From the NCBI RefSeq assembly GCF_014203235.1, contig NZ_JACHIN010000001.1, forward strand, positions 1,302,001-1,366,000: a stretch of 64,000 nt of DNA, read 5' to 3'. Below the pieces are notes generated by a model. It saw nothing but the letters and a program-made list of their open reading frames with translations. It made no database searches and was not told the DNA's origin. The number at the start of each line of letters is the position of its first letter. Position 1 is the stretch's first letter. The position numbers and the translations under genes are program-made. This stretch comes from Nonomuraea endophytica (GTDB taxonomy: Bacteria > Actinomycetota > Actinomycetes > Streptosporangiales > Streptosporangiaceae). Positions 31,548-39,927 of the stretch are shown here, piece by piece.

Positions 31548-31580
31548 GACTACCAGCATTTCAGCAAGGGCGGGGGCTGA
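31548..31580 (+). repeat. attR, perfect 33-bp direct repeat
   Basis: Identical to 20826-20858. It carries the original last codons and stop of the M15 peptidase, and the chromosomal flank resumes with the NUDIX gene 12 bases later. Confidence 0.92.
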
Positions 31581-31592
31581 CAGAATATTCGT

Positions 31593-32441
31593 ATGGCGGC
31601 GAAAGATGGTGACGGATGGGCCCAATGCGCGCGTGGACACCGGCATTGGGGGGTGCACGGGGCATCGGGGCTGCTGGCCGTACACCATGACGAACAGGGC
31701 ACCCCGCACGTCCTCATGCAGAAACGCGTGTGGTGGAGCCATCACGGCGGGACGTGGGGCCTGCCCGGCGGCGCCCGCGACAGCCACGAGGACGCGATCG
31801 TCAGCGCGCTGCGCGAGGCCCACGAGGAGGCGGCGCTCGGCGCCGACGGCCTGCGGGTGCGCGGCGTCTACCTCGACGACCACGGCGGATGGACGTTTGA
31901 GACGGTGATCGCCGAGGCCGGCGCGCTGCTGGACGCGGCGCCCGCCAACTCCGAGAGCTCGGAACTCCTCTGGCTGCCCCTGCCCGAGATCGCCGCCAGG
32001 AAGCTGCACCCGGGCTTCGCCGAGACGTGGGACGAGGTCCAGGGCGTGCTCGTCCCCGAGACCGTGGTGCTGGACGTGGCCAACATCGTCGGCGCCCGCG
32101 CCGAGCACGGCTGGTGGAACGACCGCCTCGGCGCCGCCACCCGCCTGGTGCGCGACGTGGCCGCCCGCAGCGGCCTCACGCACCCGCTGCTCACGCAGTG
32201 GTACCCGCGGATCGTGGCGGTCGTGGAAGGCGCCGCCAGGCAGACGCCGCCCGCCGGCGAGGTCGAGGTGGTCGCGGCCGCCGGCAGCGGCGACGACACC
32301 ATCGTCGAGCTGGTACGGCAGGCCAGACCGTGGGAACGCTACCGCGTGGTCACCGCCGACCGGGGCCTCAAGGAACGCGTGGCAGCCCTCGGCGCCGAGA
32401 CGTCCGGACCCCGATGGCTGCTCTCCCAGCTCAGCTCATAG
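31593..32441 (+). CDS. NUDIX hydrolase with C-terminal NYN/PIN-like domain
   Basis: A 282-residue two-domain protein. The Nudix box is GGARDSHEDAIVSALREAHEEAAL at residues 59-82 with its catalytic glutamates. A Cys/His-containing start (CARGHRHWG) precedes it. From residue 155 a second domain reads VLDVANIVGARAEHGWW, then GSGDDTIVELV and VVTADRGLKERV, the spaced acidic pattern of NYN/YacP-type RNases. The combination suggests clearance of nucleotides or RNA caps. It lies just outside attR; before integration it followed the M15 peptidase closely. Confidence 0.85.
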   Translation: MAAKDGDGWAQCARGHRHWGVHGASGLLAVHHDEQGTPHVLMQKRVWWSHHGGTWGLPGGARDSHEDAIVSALREAHEEAALGADGLRVRGVYLDDHGGWTFETVIAEAGALLDAAPANSESSELLWLPLPEIAARKLHPGFAETWDEVQGVLVPETVVLDVANIVGARAEHGWWNDRLGAATRLVRDVAARSGLTHPLLTQWYPRIVAVVEGAARQTPPAGEVEVVAAAGSGDDTIVELVRQARPWERYRVVTADRGLKERVAALGAETSGPRWLLSQLSS

Positions 32442-33336
32442 CCGGGCGACCCCACGCTCCTCCTCCCGTACGGCGGAGGCCACCAGTTCACCGATGCGCG
32501 GGTAGGACTCCCCGGCCCGCGCCGCACTCACCACATCCGCCCAGATTTCCCCCGACGCCCGATAAATCCGGGCAGCGGCATCCTCCCCCCACCTCAGCCA
32601 GGAACTCCGCGAACAGCGGCCGCGACGCCGCCGGAGCCGTGTATTCCACGTCCAGGCACGCCGCCAACCGCCCCAGCGCCACCTCGGCGTCGGTGAACCG
32701 GCGCGTCCAGCCCTGCTTGGTCGAGGTGTCGCCGAGCTGGTCGGCCAGCTTGCGCATGCCCGACAGCCCGAAGTTGACGTCGAAGTTGTTGCCCAGCACC
32801 GGCCCGGTCAGCCTGGCCGCCGTCTCCTTGACCGCCCCAGCGACGTCCGGCCGCCCGCCGCCGGTCCCGGTGATCTCGATGAGCTGGTGGCGCTCCTTCT
32901 TGGCCGCCGACCAGGCGTCGAGGAACGCCTCCAGCGGCAGGTCGCCGTCGCCGAGCCGTACCCGGTCGCCGTCGAGGCCGAGCACGTCCACGTCGATGGG
33001 CTCGGGGAAAGGAAAGTCTGGCCGCCAGGGCAGCCGGTGCCGGTCCACCCGGCAGACCACCCGGTGCCCGGCGCCGAGCGCCGCCCGCAGGTTCCGCTCG
33101 GCCACCTTGGCCGAGCCGGTGTGGCGGATCTCATGCTGCACCCCCGCCCGGTCCAGGGCTCGCGCGACCATCGGCTCCGGGTGCGCTTGGGCGATGATCG
33201 ACAGGTGCGGCGGCTCACCGGAGTACTCGAAGACGAAGTACATGAAGCCGATCCCGCCGCCGAGGCCGAACCACATGGCCTCGGACAGCTCCTCGCCGAG
33301 CACGCGGCGCAGCAGCGCCGCCTCATAGTGGGTCAT
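32436..33336 (-). pseudogene. BtrH_N/DUF4872-like protein, frameshifted near 3' end
   Basis: From the ATG at 33336 about 250 codons are clean (VLGEELSEAMWFGLGGGIGF; a BtrH-type N-terminal peptidase-like domain, then DUF4872-like LPLEAFLDAWSAAKKERHQ and GLSGMRKLADQL). At a run of six C at 32585-32590 the frame slips. Removing one base continues naturally as EDAAARIYRASGEIWADVV to EEERGVARL and a stop at 32436. In the given sequence the frame instead runs on to 32488 with a meaningless Cys/Gly-rich end. It may be a sequencing error, phase variation or a real mutation. Relatives act in acyl transfer in butirosin-type pathways. Confidence 0.7.
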
Positions 33337-33649
33337 GTGCCCTCACCGGGTGGAAGACGGCCCTGAGGCCCGTGATGTCGAGAACACGCTGCAGGATGCC
33401 GTGCACGCCGCTCAGCCGCATGGTCCCGCCGAGCGCGGTCAGGTGCCGGTGGTGCTCGACCAGCACCCACAACCCGCTGGAGTCGCAGAAGTCGAGCAGC
33501 GCAACGTCCAGCACGAGCCCGTGGCAGCCGTCATCGGACAGCTCCACGAGCCGCTGTTTCAGCCGGGGGGCCGACAGCTTGTCGAGATCCCCCTCAAGAC
33601 GCACGATGGCGTCCCTACCGGCGCGTTCGACCGCGACCCTGAGATCCAC
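33323..33649 (-). CDS. STAS-domain anti-sigma factor antagonist-like protein
   Basis: A 108-residue single STAS domain. The phosphorylatable serine region is VLDVALLDFCDSSGLWVLVEHH, with the DSSG motif at about residues 54-57. Such proteins bind anti-sigma kinases and release stress sigma factors when dephosphorylated. The start is GTG at 33649. It overlaps the BtrH-like gene by 14 bases, probably by chance arrangement in one transcript. No partner kinase is nearby. Confidence 0.88.
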   Translation of the reverse strand: MDLRVAVERAGRDAIVRLEGDLDKLSAPRLKQRLVELSDDGCHGLVLDVALLDFCDSSGLWVLVEHHRHLTALGGTMRLSGVHGILQRVLDITGLRAVFHPVRAHDPL

Positions 33650-33707
33650 CCACCGAACTTACCGCGAGCGTCAGGACCGGAACAGCCGCTAAGGTGGTGT
33701 GCGCACT

Positions 33708-33794
33708 GGAGGGTTCGCATAGTGGACGAGTGCAGCCGCCTTGAAAGCGGCCAGGCCAGCGATGGTCTCGTGGGTTCGAATCCCACACCCTCCG
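33708..33794 (+). tRNA. tRNA-Ser (anticodon TGA)
   Basis: Complete class II tRNA of 87 nt. Acceptor arms GGAGGGT (33708-33714) and ACCCTCC (33787-33793) with discriminator G. The anticodon loop is CTTGAAA between GCCGC and GCGGC-type arms, giving TGA for TCA/TCG codons. The long variable arm and TTCGAAT loop are present. It ends one base before the convergent ParA-like stop codon. Confidence 0.96.
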
Positions 33795-33795
33795 C

Positions 33796-35856
33796 TCACT
33801 CCTGGCCGGCGAAGCCGTCCCCCACGCTGGCCGCCAGCTGGAGATAAGACTCCCTGGTCGCCTCCTGCAGCCGGTCCAGGTCGATCTCCGCGCCCTCCTC
33901 CAGATGCGGGTCGTACGGCACGCGGACCACCGCCCGGCACCGTGCCGCGAAATGGGCCTCCAGCTTCTTGATGTCGACGGCCGACTTCGAGCGCGGCCGT
34001 ACGCTGCAGAGCACCACGGTGGCGTCCCTGACCAGGTCGCCGTAGTGGTGCGCCTCCAGCCAGTCGAGCGTCGCCGACGCGGCCCTGGCGCCGTCCACGG
34101 AGGGCGAGCTGACCAGCACGATCTGGTCGGCCAGGCCCAGGACGCCGCCCATGGCCGAGTGGAGCAGGCCGGTGCCGCAGTCGGTGATGCAGATCGAGTA
34201 GAAGTTCTCCAGCACCTGGGCCGCGGCCTGGTAGTCGGCGCCGCTGAACGCCTCGGAGACCGACGGGTCGCGGTCGGAGGCGAGCACCTCCAGCCGGGAG
34301 GGCGCCTGCGAGGTGAAGGCCCTGATGTCCACATAGCGCTTGACCTGGTCGCGCTCGTTCAGCAGGTCCCGCACGGTCGCGGAGGTCTCCAGCTCCAGCT
34401 TGTCCGACAGCGTGCCGCGGTCGGGGTTGGCGTCCACGGCGATCACCCGGTCACCGCGCACCTGCGCCAGCGTCGCGCCCAGCCCGACCGTGGTCGTGGT
34501 CTTGCCGACCCCGCCCTTCAGACTCAGTACGGCGACGCGGTGGTGACCGGTGGCCACCGGCGTGCGGGCCCGGTTGAGCAGCTCGCGGCGGCGGCGCACC
34601 TCGGCCGGCTCGCCGGGCTTGATCCAGCCGCCGGAAGCCTTGTACACCAGCCTGCGCCAGCCCTTGGACGGCGCGTTGCGGCGGCCGCGCAGCAGCGACT
34701 CAGGGTCGAGGCTGTCGGCGGTGGGACGGCCGGTGACCGGCGGGCGCGGCGGCGAGGTGAACACCGGCACGGGCGCGGCCCGGCGTCGCGCCGCGGGCCG
34801 CTCGGAGGCGGGCCGCACGGTCGGCTCGGGACGGACGGCGGGTTCGGGCCGGACGCCAGGCTCAGTGCGAGCTGCTTCAGCGCGGGCGGACTCAGCGCGG
34901 GCGCCCTCAGCGCGAGCTGCTTCAGCGCGGGCGGGCTCGGTGCGGGCAGCGGGCTCGGTGCGCGCGTGCTCGGAACGGGCGGGCTCCGGGCGCTCGAAGC
35001 CCCGGTCGGCGGGCTGCGGCCGCTCGGTGAAGGAGCGCTCGTCGAAGGGCCGCTCGTTGAAGGGCTGCCGCGGCTCGGCGGGCTGCTGCTCCGGGGCCGG
35101 CCGCTCGGTGGCGGGCCGGTCGGGGGGCTGGCCGAACGGGTCGTTGCGCGGCGACCAGTCGGGCTTGAACGCCTCGAAGCGCTTCTGCAGCCGCTCCTCT
35201 TCCGCCGCGTCCTCGGGGATCTCCGGCGGGTCCGTCTCGGGCAGGTCCACGGCGGCGCGGGAACGTTCGAAGTCGAGGGGAAGGTCCTGCGTGAAGGGAC
35301 TGTCGAAGTCCTTGTCGAAGGCGGACTTCGGCTCGTCGAACGCGGGCTTGGGCAGGTCGAACGCGGACCTGGACCACTCGGGCGGCTTCGGCCACGGGTT
35401 GTCGGGCTGGGTGTCGGCCTCGGAGTATTCAGCCTTGGGCGGCGTCTCCTCCTCCGCCGGGGCGGGAGCCGGGGAAGGCGTGTAGCTGTCGGTGTCGTCC
35501 GGCCTCGGCAGCGGCTTCAGCGGCGCCAGGAAGCTCTCGGCCTCGTCGGTCACCGACCCGACCGCCTCCTTGCCCGGCGGGGCCTCTTCACCCAGCCACT
35601 CGGCGGCCTCGCTCTCGGTGGCGGGCAGCTCTTCCGCGGCGGCGGAGCCATACACGGAGTCGACGGCGGCGCGGAACAGCGGCGGGGTCGGCGTCTCCTG
35701 CGCGGACGGCACCGACAGCCATGGGTCCTTCGGGTACGGCGAAGCCGCGGCCTCGGCGGTGGCGCTCACAGCCACCGGCGCCTCTTCCGTTTCCTTGATG
35801 GCGTCGAGCCAGGCCAGCTGCTCTTCGAGAGATTCTTCGCGATCGTGCCTTGCCAC
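33796..35856 (-). CDS. ParA/MinD-like ATPase with long repetitive acidic N-terminus
   Basis: A 686-residue protein. The first 420 residues are Pro/Glu/Ala-rich and disordered, including a pentapeptide run of RAEAA/RAEGA/RAESA units near residues 300-330. The C-terminal 260 residues are a ParA/MinD ATPase with deviant Walker A LSLKGGVGKTTTTVGLG near 435 and VIAVDANPDRGTL. The layout resembles EspI-type and other nucleotide-binding proteins of mycobacteria linked to type VII secretion or polarity. No ParB is present. The role is likely spatial organisation rather than chromosome segregation. Confidence 0.85.
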   Translation of the reverse strand: MARHDREESLEEQLAWLDAIKETEEAPVAVSATAEAAASPYPKDPWLSVPSAQETPTPPLFRAAVDSVYGSAAAEELPATESEAAEWLGEEAPPGKEAVGSVTDEAESFLAPLKPLPRPDDTDSYTPSPAPAPAEEETPPKAEYSEADTQPDNPWPKPPEWSRSAFDLPKPAFDEPKSAFDKDFDSPFTQDLPLDFERSRAAVDLPETDPPEIPEDAAEEERLQKRFEAFKPDWSPRNDPFGQPPDRPATERPAPEQQPAEPRQPFNERPFDERSFTERPQPADRGFERPEPARSEHARTEPAARTEPARAEAARAEGARAESARAEAARTEPGVRPEPAVRPEPTVRPASERPAARRRAAPVPVFTSPPRPPVTGRPTADSLDPESLLRGRRNAPSKGWRRLVYKASGGWIKPGEPAEVRRRRELLNRARTPVATGHHRVAVLSLKGGVGKTTTTVGLGATLAQVRGDRVIAVDANPDRGTLSDKLELETSATVRDLLNERDQVKRYVDIRAFTSQAPSRLEVLASDRDPSVSEAFSGADYQAAAQVLENFYSICITDCGTGLLHSAMGGVLGLADQIVLVSSPSVDGARAASATLDWLEAHHYGDLVRDATVVLCSVRPRSKSAVDIKKLEAHFAARCRAVVRVPYDPHLEEGAEIDLDRLQEATRESYLQLAASVGDGFAGQE

Positions 35857-36006
35857 CGTGTTCCCCCTCGGGTGGGTCTAAAGGGGCAGCAAATACATTG
35901 CAGGTTAACGTCAAGCGTCGCGCCGGACGGCGGCAACCCTCAACTTCTTTGCCCGGCACCCGCTCTCAGAGGCTCGGCGGAGCGCCACGCGCCTATCTTG
36001 GTCAGC

Positions 36007-36963
36007 ATGCGAGCGATTGTGATCTCCAAGAACGGCGCGCCTGAGGTTCTGGAGTGGCGCGAGGTGCCGGATCTCCGCCCCGGGCGGGGAGAAGTGCTCA
36101 TCGACGTGGCCGCCTCGGCGGTGAACAGGGCGGACGTCCTCCAGCGGCTCGGCTTCTACAACCCGCCTCCCGGCGACTCGGAGTATCCGGGCCTGGAGTG
36201 CTCGGGCGTCGTGGCCGAGGTCGGCGCGGACGTGGAGCACTTCCAGGTCGGCGACCGAGTCTGCGCGCTGCTCGGCGGCGGCGGATATGCCGAACAGGTG
36301 ACAGTGCCGTGGCAGCAGGTGATGCCGGTGCCCGACAACGTCTCCCTGACCGAAGCGGCCGCGCTGCCCGAAGTGGCCTGCACGGTGTGGTCGAACGTGT
36401 TCATGACCGCGCGGCTGCGGCGCTCGGACACCCTGCTGGTGCACGGCGGGGCCAGCGGCGTGGGGACGATGGCGATCCAGCTGGCGAAGGCGTTCGGGTC
36501 GCGGGTGATCGCGACCGCCGGCACCGCGGAGAAGCTGGCGCGGCTCAGGGAGCTGGGCGCCGACGAGGTGATCAACTACCGGGAGGAGGACTTCGCCGAG
36601 AAGGCGGAGGCCGACGTGATCCTGGACATCATGGGCGCAAAGTATCTGTCCCGAAATATCAAAGCTTTGCGGACGGGTGGGCGGCTCGTGATCATCGGCC
36701 TGCAGGGCGGGATCTCGGCCGAGCTCGATCTGCGGATGCTGCTCAACAAGCGCGCGGCCGTACACGGAACCACGCTGCGCTCGCGCCCCACAGACGAGAA
36801 GGGCGTCATCGTGCGCGGGGTCGTCGACAACGTGTGGCCGCTGGTCAGCGCGGGTGCGGTGCGGCCGGTGATCTACGCGGAGGTGCCGCTCGCCGAGGCC
36901 GCGCGGGCGCACGAAATGCTCGATTCCGGGGAACACGTCGGCAAGATCCTGCTAGTACGGTGA
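36007..36963 (+). CDS. NAD(P)H quinone oxidoreductase, zeta-crystallin/PIG3-like
   Basis: A 318-residue medium-chain reductase without zinc ligands. The start MRAIVISKNGAPEVLEWREV, the GFYNPPPGDSEYPGLECSGVV stretch split by the family's loop, and the NADPH-binding LVHGGASGVGTMAIQLAKAFG (residues 142-162, in two parts) are typical of the PIG3 group. It reduces quinones with NADPH in the cytoplasm. It lies 5 bases upstream of bpa, so the two share a transcript. Confidence 0.93.
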   Translation: MRAIVISKNGAPEVLEWREVPDLRPGRGEVLIDVAASAVNRADVLQRLGFYNPPPGDSEYPGLECSGVVAEVGADVEHFQVGDRVCALLGGGGYAEQVTVPWQQVMPVPDNVSLTEAAALPEVACTVWSNVFMTARLRRSDTLLVHGGASGVGTMAIQLAKAFGSRVIATAGTAEKLARLRELGADEVINYREEDFAEKAEADVILDIMGAKYLSRNIKALRTGGRLVIIGLQGGISAELDLRMLLNKRAAVHGTTLRSRPTDEKGVIVRGVVDNVWPLVSAGAVRPVIYAEVPLAEAARAHEMLDSGEHVGKILLVR

Positions 36964-36968
36964 GACGT

Positions 36969-37481
36969 ATGAATGCTGAGGAGAACAACACCCCCCACAT
37001 CGTGGTGGTCGGGCCTGACTTCCAGGGGCAGCAGGGCGACGGCGGCGAAGAAGAGCGCTCGGTGGCGGGCCTGGTCGAGCAGCCCGCGAAGGTGATGCGC
37101 ATCGGCAGCATGATCCGCCAGCTTCTCGAGGAGGTCCGCGCGGCTCCCCTCGACGAGGCCAGCCGCAAGCGGTTGAAGGAGATCCACGAGTCCTCCATAA
37201 AGGAGCTTGAGGACGGCCTCGCCCCCGAGCTGGTCAACGAGCTGGAGCGGTTGTCGCTGCCGTTCACCGAGGACAACGGCGCCCCGCCCAGCGAGGCCGA
37301 GCTGCGGATCGCGCACGCCCAGCTGGTCGGCTGGCTGGAAGGGCTCTTCCACGGCATCCAGACGACGCTGTTCGCCCAGCAGATGGCGGCCAGGGCCCAG
37401 CTGGAGCAGATGCGCAGGGCGCTGCCCGGAGTGCCGCAGGACGGCCAGCAGCAGCCCGGCGGCTCCGGCCCCTACCTGTAG
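36969..37481 (+). CDS. bpa: Bacterial proteasome activator Bpa
   Basis: A 170-residue DUF2587 protein, close to the length of mycobacterial Bpa. Four helices build the ring subunit (MRIGSMIRQLLEEVRAAPLD; RLKEIHESSIKELEDGL; LQLVGWLEGLFHGIQTTLFAQ region). The C-terminus ends in GPYL, matching the GQYL-type anchor that inserts into the 20S proteasome and opens its gate. It stimulates ATP-independent degradation. This marks the host as a proteasome-bearing actinobacterium. Its 3' end overlaps the convergent HAD gene by 10 bases. Confidence 0.93.
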   Translation: MNAEENNTPHIVVVGPDFQGQQGDGGEEERSVAGLVEQPAKVMRIGSMIRQLLEEVRAAPLDEASRKRLKEIHESSIKELEDGLAPELVNELERLSLPFTEDNGAPPSEAELRIAHAQLVGWLEGLFHGIQTTLFAQQMAARAQLEQMRRALPGVPQDGQQQPGGSGPYL

Positions 37482-38269
37482 AGCTCTTCGAGCACGCGGG
37501 CGACGCCGTCCTCGTCGTTGGCCTCGGTCGTCTGGCCGACCACGGCCAGCACGTCGCGATGCGCGTTGGCCACCGCGTACGACCTGCCCGCCCACGCGAG
37601 CATGGGCAGGTCGTTCGGCATGTCACCGAACGCCACGGCGTCCTCGGGGCCGATGCCGTGCCGCCTGGCCAGCGCCGCCAGCGCGGTGGCCTTCGTGATG
37701 CCGTGCGCGCTCATCTCGACCAGCGCGCTGCGGCTGGAGTGGGTGGCGGTCACCAGATGCCCCACGAGCTCGTGCACGGCCCCGTGAAGCCCGTCCGGGT
37801 CCATCTCCGGGTGCAGGGCGAGCAGCTTGGCGCACGGCCGCGAGGTGAGGATCCCCGGCGCGACGCCGCTGCCGCGGCCGCTCCTTCGGTCCAGCCCGCC
37901 GAGCCGGAAATCTGACTCGTGCGCAAAACCACCTTCGTACTCGACCGAAAATGCCAGTCCGGGGATGTTCGCTCTTAGCTGATCCACGACCTCCACGAGC
38001 ACGTCGGCCTGGATCAGGTGGGATTCAAGAATCTGTTCGGTGTGGAGATCGTAGACAAGCGCCCCGTTCGCGCAGATCGCCACCCCGCGGTGCCCGACCA
38101 CCTCGGCCACCTCCCTCATCCACCGAGGCGGGCGGCCCGTGACGAGTACCAGCACAGCCCCGGATTCCTCTACCCTGGCGAAGGCAGCAGCGGTTCGGGA
38201 AGAGACCGTTCCATCGGAGCGCAGGGCGGTTCCGTCGAGGTCGGTGGCCACAAGGCGAGGGGTGTTCAT
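37472..38269 (-). CDS. HAD-superfamily Cof-type phosphatase
   Basis: A 265-residue HAD hydrolase of the Cof/IIB class. Motif I is LVATDLDGTALRSDG (residues 6-20) with the nucleophile and acid Asp, motif II is VLVTGRPPRWM, and motif III/IV is AVAFGDMPNDLPMLAWAG near 215-232. The cap domain lies between. Such enzymes dephosphorylate sugar phosphates or flavin precursors in the cytoplasm; the substrate is unknown. It is convergent with bpa and divergent from the cold-shock gene. Confidence 0.92.
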   Translation of the reverse strand: MNTPRLVATDLDGTALRSDGTVSSRTAAAFARVEESGAVLVLVTGRPPRWMREVAEVVGHRGVAICANGALVYDLHTEQILESHLIQADVLVEVVDQLRANIPGLAFSVEYEGGFAHESDFRLGGLDRRSGRGSGVAPGILTSRPCAKLLALHPEMDPDGLHGAVHELVGHLVTATHSSRSALVEMSAHGITKATALAALARRHGIGPEDAVAFGDMPNDLPMLAWAGRSYAVANAHRDVLAVVGQTTEANDEDGVARVLEELYR

Positions 38270-38434
38270 AACGGGTTCCAGTTTGCCCGGTGATGCCGTC
38301 CAACAGAAATCTTCCTAGCGAGGGGAACACCAAGGCGGTGGAATGGTGTTAGATGTGATGGCGTTGTATTAGCTGATCCCGTAGTGAAAACCAGCATGAC
38401 TTTGTCTGAGCCACCCCGGGTTGCTGCTGTACGA

Positions 38435-38463
38435 CACACCGGGACCCATGAGGTGTGGGTCCC
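38435..38463 (+). promoter_or_regulatory. Two mutually exclusive hairpins in the cold-shock gene leader
   Basis: CACACC (38435-38440) can pair with GGTGTG (38452-38457), while GGGACCCA (38441-38448) pairs perfectly with TGGGTCCC (38456-38463). The two structures share 38456-38457, so only one can form. They lie about 30 bases before the ATG, in a long leader with another inverted repeat (AACACCA/TGGTGTT at 38326-38350). Confidence 0.5.
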
Positions 38464-38492
38464 ATAGATTCACATCCTGAGGGAGAGCTTTT

Positions 38493-38696
38493 ATGGCTCA
38501 GGGAACCGTCAAGTGGTTCAACGCTGAAAAGGGCTTCGGCTTCATCGCTCCGGACGGCGGTGCACCGGACGTGTTCGTGCACTTCTCCGAGATCCAGGGC
38601 AACGGCTACCGCAGCCTCGAAGACGGCCAGCGGGTCGAGTTCGAGATCACGCAGGGACAGAAGGGGCCGCAGGCTTCTGCCGTCCGCGCCATCTGA
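38493..38696 (+). CDS. CspA-family cold-shock protein
   Basis: A 67-residue cold-shock domain with RNP1 KGFGFI (residues 14-19) and RNP2 VFVHF. It binds single-stranded RNA and DNA and melts secondary structure at low temperature or in growth. GAGGGAGAG precedes the ATG. The 220-base leader is long and structured, as for cold-regulated csp mRNAs. A good terminator follows at 38714-38749, so it is monocistronic. Confidence 0.97.
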   Translation: MAQGTVKWFNAEKGFGFIAPDGGAPDVFVHFSEIQGNGYRSLEDGQRVEFEITQGQKGPQASAVRAI

Positions 38697-38713
38697 TCTG
38701 AAGTAAGCGAAGT

Positions 38714-38749
38714 AGGGCGGGGTTCGCTTCCAGCGGACCTCGCCCTTTC
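38714..38749 (+). terminator. Terminator of the cold-shock gene
   Basis: AGGGCGGGGTTCGC (38714-38727) pairs over 14 positions, two of them wobble, with GCGGACCTCGCCCT (38733-38746); loop of five, followed by TT. It also lies close to the end of the convergent monooxygenase gene. Confidence 0.8.
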
Positions 38750-38767
38750 CGCTGTCCAGGCTCCGGG

Positions 38768-39913
38768 TCACCGGTAGATCAGCCCCGACAGCCGCCAGGC
38801 CAGCGCCCGGCGGAACGGGGGCAGGGTGGCCAGCAGCCGCAGCACCACGTTCCTGACCGGCCGCAGCGCCCGGCTCATCGTCGCCAGGCGGGTCAGCCGG
38901 CCGGCGAAGGCCACGACCTGCTGGGCGACCGGGCGGCGGGCCGCCGCGTAGGCGTCCAGGGGCGCCTCGTGCCCGGTCTTGAGCGTCTCCGCCAGGGCCG
39001 TACCGAGCTCCACGGCGTCCTGAATGCCGGTGTTCATCCCCTGACCGCCCGCCGGGCTGTGCACGTGCGCCGCGTCCCCAGCCAGCAGGACCCTGCCGCT
39101 TCTATAGGCGTCCGCGACCCTGTGGTGGACCCTGAAGCGCGAACCCCACACGACCTCGCTCACCACGACCTTCCGGCGCCGCGGGCCGCGCTCGTCCAGC
39201 AGGCGCTGCACATAGGCCACGTCGGGCTCCTGGGGCGCCTCGTCGACCGTGGCCACGATCCTGAACGTCCCGTCGGGCAACGGCGCCACCACGACCAGCC
39301 CGGCCGGCGAGAAGTAGAGCACGACCTCCTCGCTGGGCACGCCGCCGCTGAGCCGTACATCCGCCAGCGAGAACGACTCCGGGTAGGAAGCGCCGCTGAA
39401 CCCGATCCCGGTCTGCTCCCTGACCGTGCTGTGCATGCCGTCGGCGCCGACCACATAACGGGCGCGCACGCTGCTTCCGTCGGCGAAGACCGCCGTCGCC
39501 CCCGCGCCGTCCTGGCTGAGCCCTGTCAGCGTGTACGGCCTCGCCACCCGCCCGCCCAGCGCGACCAGCCGGTCCAGCAGGATCCGCTCGGTCTCCGCCT
39601 GGGAGATCATCAGCGTGTACGGGTAGTCCGTCGGCAGGTTCCCGAACGGAACCGGCACCAGCACCCGGTCCCCGTCCCTGATCGTGAAGCGCTTGGCGTG
39701 GATGCCCCGCTCGACCATGGGCCCGGTGACGCCGAGCGGCTCGAGCTGCTCCAGGGTGCGGGCGTGCACGACGGCGGCGCGGGAAGTGTTGCCGCCCTCG
39801 GCCTGGTTGTCCACGACGGTGACGTCGAGGCCCTTGAGCGTGAGCGAGATCGCCAGCGTGAGGCCGGTGGGGCCGGCGCCGATGACCAGGACGTCGGTGG
39901 CGGTGGGAAGCAT
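38768..39913 (-). CDS. FAD-dependent aromatic-type monooxygenase
   Basis: A 381-residue flavoprotein hydroxylase of the PheA/UbiH type. GxGxxG is VLVIGAGPTGLTLAISL (residues 8-24), the DG motif is YVVGADGMHSTVRE near 155, and the GD motif is RVLLAGDAAHVHSPAGGQGMN near 272, all of the group A monooxygenase pattern. It hydroxylates an aromatic or polyketide substrate using NAD(P)H and oxygen. The ATG at 39913 follows GAGGAG. It is divergent from a TetR gene and preceded by its operator-like repeats. Confidence 0.9.
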   Translation of the reverse strand: MLPTATDVLVIGAGPTGLTLAISLTLKGLDVTVVDNQAEGGNTSRAAVVHARTLEQLEPLGVTGPMVERGIHAKRFTIRDGDRVLVPVPFGNLPTDYPYTLMISQAETERILLDRLVALGGRVARPYTLTGLSQDGAGATAVFADGSSVRARYVVGADGMHSTVREQTGIGFSGASYPESFSLADVRLSGGVPSEEVVLYFSPAGLVVVAPLPDGTFRIVATVDEAPQEPDVAYVQRLLDERGPRRRKVVVSEVVWGSRFRVHHRVADAYRSGRVLLAGDAAHVHSPAGGQGMNTGIQDAVELGTALAETLKTGHEAPLDAYAAARRPVAQQVVAFAGRLTRLATMSRALRPVRNVVLRLLATLPPFRRALAWRLSGLIYR

Positions 39914-39927
39914 CTCGTTCTCCTCTT

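Larger units (their letters stand above)
20859..31580. mobile_element. 10.7 kb integrative element with terminase genes, phage-satellite-like
   Basis: It is bounded by perfect 33-bp repeats, with the integrase gene next to attR. Contents from left: XRE/DUF5753 regulator, DUF6879-type gene, four small genes, two coiled-coil proteins, TerL, TerS, an iteron-like non-coding block, a DUF3987-type ATPase, two small genes, excisionase-like HTH, XRE regulator, integrase. I find no portal, capsid, tail, lysis, relaxase or FtsK-type genes. The set integration plus replication plus packaging is that of PICI-like satellites. A degraded prophage is the alternative, but the genes are intact and tightly packed. 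Confidence 0.85.

Noticed and set aside
20859..31580. Element considered as an AICE (pSAM2-type)
   Set aside because: No FtsK/SpoIIIE-type transfer protein and no RepSA/RepAM/prim-pol are visible, whereas a terminase pair is present.
33904..36963. A 1019-codon plus-strand frame opposite the ParA-like gene
   Set aside because: Its first two thirds are the antisense of a clear ATPase gene and have Gly/Arg/Val-rich low-complexity composition. Only the part from 36007 is a real gene, the quinone oxidoreductase.
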